Assembly: GCF_900639985.1 (NCBI RefSeq)
Contig: NZ_CAAAIM010000001.1
Span: 620,001-684,000 of the forward strand
From: Legionella rowbothamii
GTDB lineage: Bacteria > Pseudomonadota > Gammaproteobacteria > Legionellales > Legionellaceae
Length of the DNA: 64,000 nt
Direction of reading: 5' to 3'
A model generated the notes under the pieces. It did not search any database. It saw only the letters and a list, made by a program, of their open reading frames with translations, and was not told the origin of the DNA. The position numbers were made by a program, and so were the translations under genes. Position 1 is the first letter of the stretch. Each line of letters starts with the position of its first letter. Shown here piece by piece: positions 62,440 through 64,000 of this stretch.

Positions 62440-63449
62440 GCGTTTACTCTCAATTTTTGGCAGATTTACAGTGATAAAACAACGGATAAAAATCGGTATT
62501 TTAAGGTATTAAAGTTAAGTAAGTATTAAATTAAAATGCGATAAAAGTGAACTGGGTGAGCAGCTCTCCGTGACAGACGCCACCCTCAGGAGCGCATTCC
62601 CTAGAGTCCTTAACGTGATAGGTTCTAATGAGAATAACTCTTGTGGATGAGACGAAATGTTTTTTTTTAAGCTTGGGTCATTTTTATCAAGCATTTTGTA
62701 TCCTATAAAGACATTAACATCTAGCGGCCGAACTATAATTCATTGATTAATGAACTACAATACAGCTTTTTTGATTAATAATTTGCATTATTGGTATTTT
62801 ATTACACCTTAGATATTTAAAGTACCGTGTTTTTTACGGTATTAAGAGATCAAGTTGTTTGGCACAATAAGCGGCGCGCATGGCTCATCTCAATTCATGG
62901 AGGGTATTACCAGAAAACATATTTTTATGATAAATTTTTATGGCAAATTTTGGAGCAAATGGTGACGATTCTAAACTGCCTTGTTTAACTTTTCCAAAGC
63001 TACCCTCGGGATAACTTTTGTCCTCTTTATGCTCCATAAAAAACTAAGAATTGGATTTACATCGTCACTTATTATCTTATAAGTCAAATGAGGTAAAGCC
63101 GTTTTTATTTCTGGAACTTTTAATACAGAAGAAGCTATGCTTAGTAATCGGTAAGATCATCTCTGATTTTTGATGTAATTCATCTTCCGAAGGATAATAA
63201 TTTTGCCCTATTAAACGAACCCTTTACTCTCTACTACAGTGCGATCTCTTCTAATTTGCTGTAAAATTCCCAAAACAATCCTCCATAAAAATTTTAAATC
63301 CTTTTCAAGGTGCTTACACAATGTAATTTTTAATTACAATTTCGCAAGAAATGGATAGAATAAACTTTGCTCAAAACCTATCATTAATTAAAAGACTATG
63401 AAGGGCTCTGTACAGACCAATCAAAAACGAGCCAAGGGAGTTTACGAGG
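62440..63449. other. Long intergenic region with decayed sequence
   Basis: About 1 kb without an intact gene. It contains the kinase remnant listed separately and an inverted repeat TACCGT/ACGGTA at about 62823-62842. The 3' end must hold the promoter of the Ada-type gene at 63450. Confidence 0.45.
62885..63150 (-). pseudogene. Remnant of a eukaryotic-like Ser/Thr protein kinase gene
   Basis: A 50-residue frame (62885-63037) reads EGSFGKVKQG and then FAPKFAIKIYH. This is the glycine-rich loop (GxGxxGxV type, with first Gly replaced by Glu-Gly) and the AIK lysine strand at normal spacing for a protein kinase N-lobe. It ends at TGA after NTLHELR. Upstream, in another frame, VLKVPEIKTALPHLTYKI fits a linker, so there is at least one frameshift. 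The rest of the kinase is missing. Legionella LegK-type kinases are likely relatives. Confidence 0.65.
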
Positions 63450-64000
63450 ATGATAGAACAGAAACAAAGCAATTATGAGCGAGTAGAAATAGCCATAAAT
63501 TATATTAATGAGCATTTTAAGTCACAGCCCTCATTAGATGAGATTGCGAAAGCAATTCATGTTAGCCCCTATCATTTTCAACGCATATTTAGTGAATGGG
63601 CTGGAGTTAGCCCCAAAAAATTTATGCAATATATTAGTCTTAATTATGCCAAAACCTTATTAAAGAATCGTATGCCATTACTCGACGTCACTTATGAAAC
63701 AGGTTTATCCAGTTGCAGCCGTTTGCACGATTTATTTGTAAATATTGAAGGCATGACTCCTAGAGAGTATAAAAATGGAGGGGCTGATTTAACGATTAAT
63801 TATTGTTTTGCTGAAAGTACATTTGGAAAGGTTATCGTAGCCTCTACTTCCAAGGGAGTATGTGCTATGTCTTTTGAGGAAGACGAAAACCAAGCCTTAT
63901 TTGATTTAAAAAAGCGCTTTCCCAATGCAACATATCATTATATTACTGATCAATTTCAACAAGACGCCCTACTGATATTTCAGCAAGATTGGAACAATCT
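63450..64000 (+). CDS. Ada-type AraC regulator / methylated-DNA methyltransferase, C-terminus outside window
   Basis: The 183 codons visible start MIEQKQSNYERVEIAINYINEHFKS. They hold an AraC-type DNA-binding domain: EIAKAIHVSPYHFQRIFSEWAGVSPKKFMQYI, then the second helix-turn-helix TYETGLSSCSRLHDLFVNIEGMTPREYKNGG. After that begins the O6-methylguanine methyltransferase N-domain (LTINYCFAESTFGKVIVASTSKGVCAMSFEED). This matches the Ada protein without its N-terminal zinc domain. The methyl-accepting PCHR cysteine would lie beyond the right edge. It probably regulates and performs alkylation repair. A GAGGA site sits immediately before the ATG. Confidence 0.93.
   Translation, partial: MIEQKQSNYERVEIAINYINEHFKSQPSLDEIAKAIHVSPYHFQRIFSEWAGVSPKKFMQYISLNYAKTLLKNRMPLLDVTYETGLSSCSRLHDLFVNIEGMTPREYKNGGADLTINYCFAESTFGKVIVASTSKGVCAMSFEEDENQALFDLKKRFPNATYHYITDQFQQDALLIFQQDWNN

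Noticed and set aside
49600..64000. Third copy of the 73-bp attachment repeat to the right
   Set aside because: I looked for the CCTCTCCGGGACGCCA segment after 44705 and did not find another copy.

Overview
The window looks like Legionella chromosome, though I cannot name the species. The reasons are an AT-rich genome, a glnA gene beside an lspFGHIJK type II secretion operon, a Sel1-repeat protein resembling LpnE, a class D beta-lactamase of the Legionella/Fluoribacter kind, and many large eukaryotic-like proteins (ankyrin, leucine-rich, HEAT, patatin) of the type Legionella delivers through Dot/Icm. No Dot/Icm gene is present, so every effector label here is an inference.

Layout. 1-4.5 kb is core metabolism on the minus strand: htpG (cut by the window edge), a PLP deaminase-like enzyme, yaaA and glnA. 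4.5-8.65 kb is lspFGHIJK on the plus strand, tightly overlapping. 8.8-16.4 kb holds two effector-like proteins, one with membrane segments and one with seven 43-residue repeats, then a malonyl-CoA:ACP transacylase and an unknown protein. 16.5-24.4 kb is core again: Sel1-repeat protein, pmbA, an exported phosphodiester glycosidase, and nrdAB with a readable control region (DnaA box, two NrdR-like boxes, extended -10). 24.6-28.0 kb holds a His-rich membrane protein and a beta-lactamase directly behind an ABC exporter.

28.1-44.7 kb is a clear integrated genomic island. It starts inside an intact tRNA-Arg(CCU) gene and is bounded by a perfect 73-bp direct repeat (28124-28196 and 44633-44705) that contains the tRNA 3' end. 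It carries an AlpA-like regulator, two unknown proteins, a two-part candidate hydrolase, a patatin phospholipase, a 2322-residue ankyrin/LRR/HEAT protein, a CsrA paralog, a tyrosine integrase and a YhcG/DUF1016 nuclease. Paired repeats of GGGTGC just inside both ends look like integrase arm sites.

44.7-49.9 kb looks like the decayed remains of a second, related element in tandem. The same arm-site pair recurs at exactly the same distance from the 73-bp repeat once a broken IS30-family insertion is removed, and three of the island genes recur in the same order, the last as a frameshifted pseudogene. A RAYT transposase remnant follows.

50.0-64.0 kb returns to chromosomal genes: a ligase-associated exonuclease and ATP-dependent DNA ligase, a topoisomerase IB, a CPA1 antiporter, two unknown effector-like proteins, an MFS transporter, an unknown protein with a CheD-like segment, a remnant of a Ser/Thr kinase gene, and the start of an Ada-type AraC/methyltransferase gene. 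A short palindrome (GCTGGGCTGCAAAGCCCAGC type) recurs at four intergenic sites.
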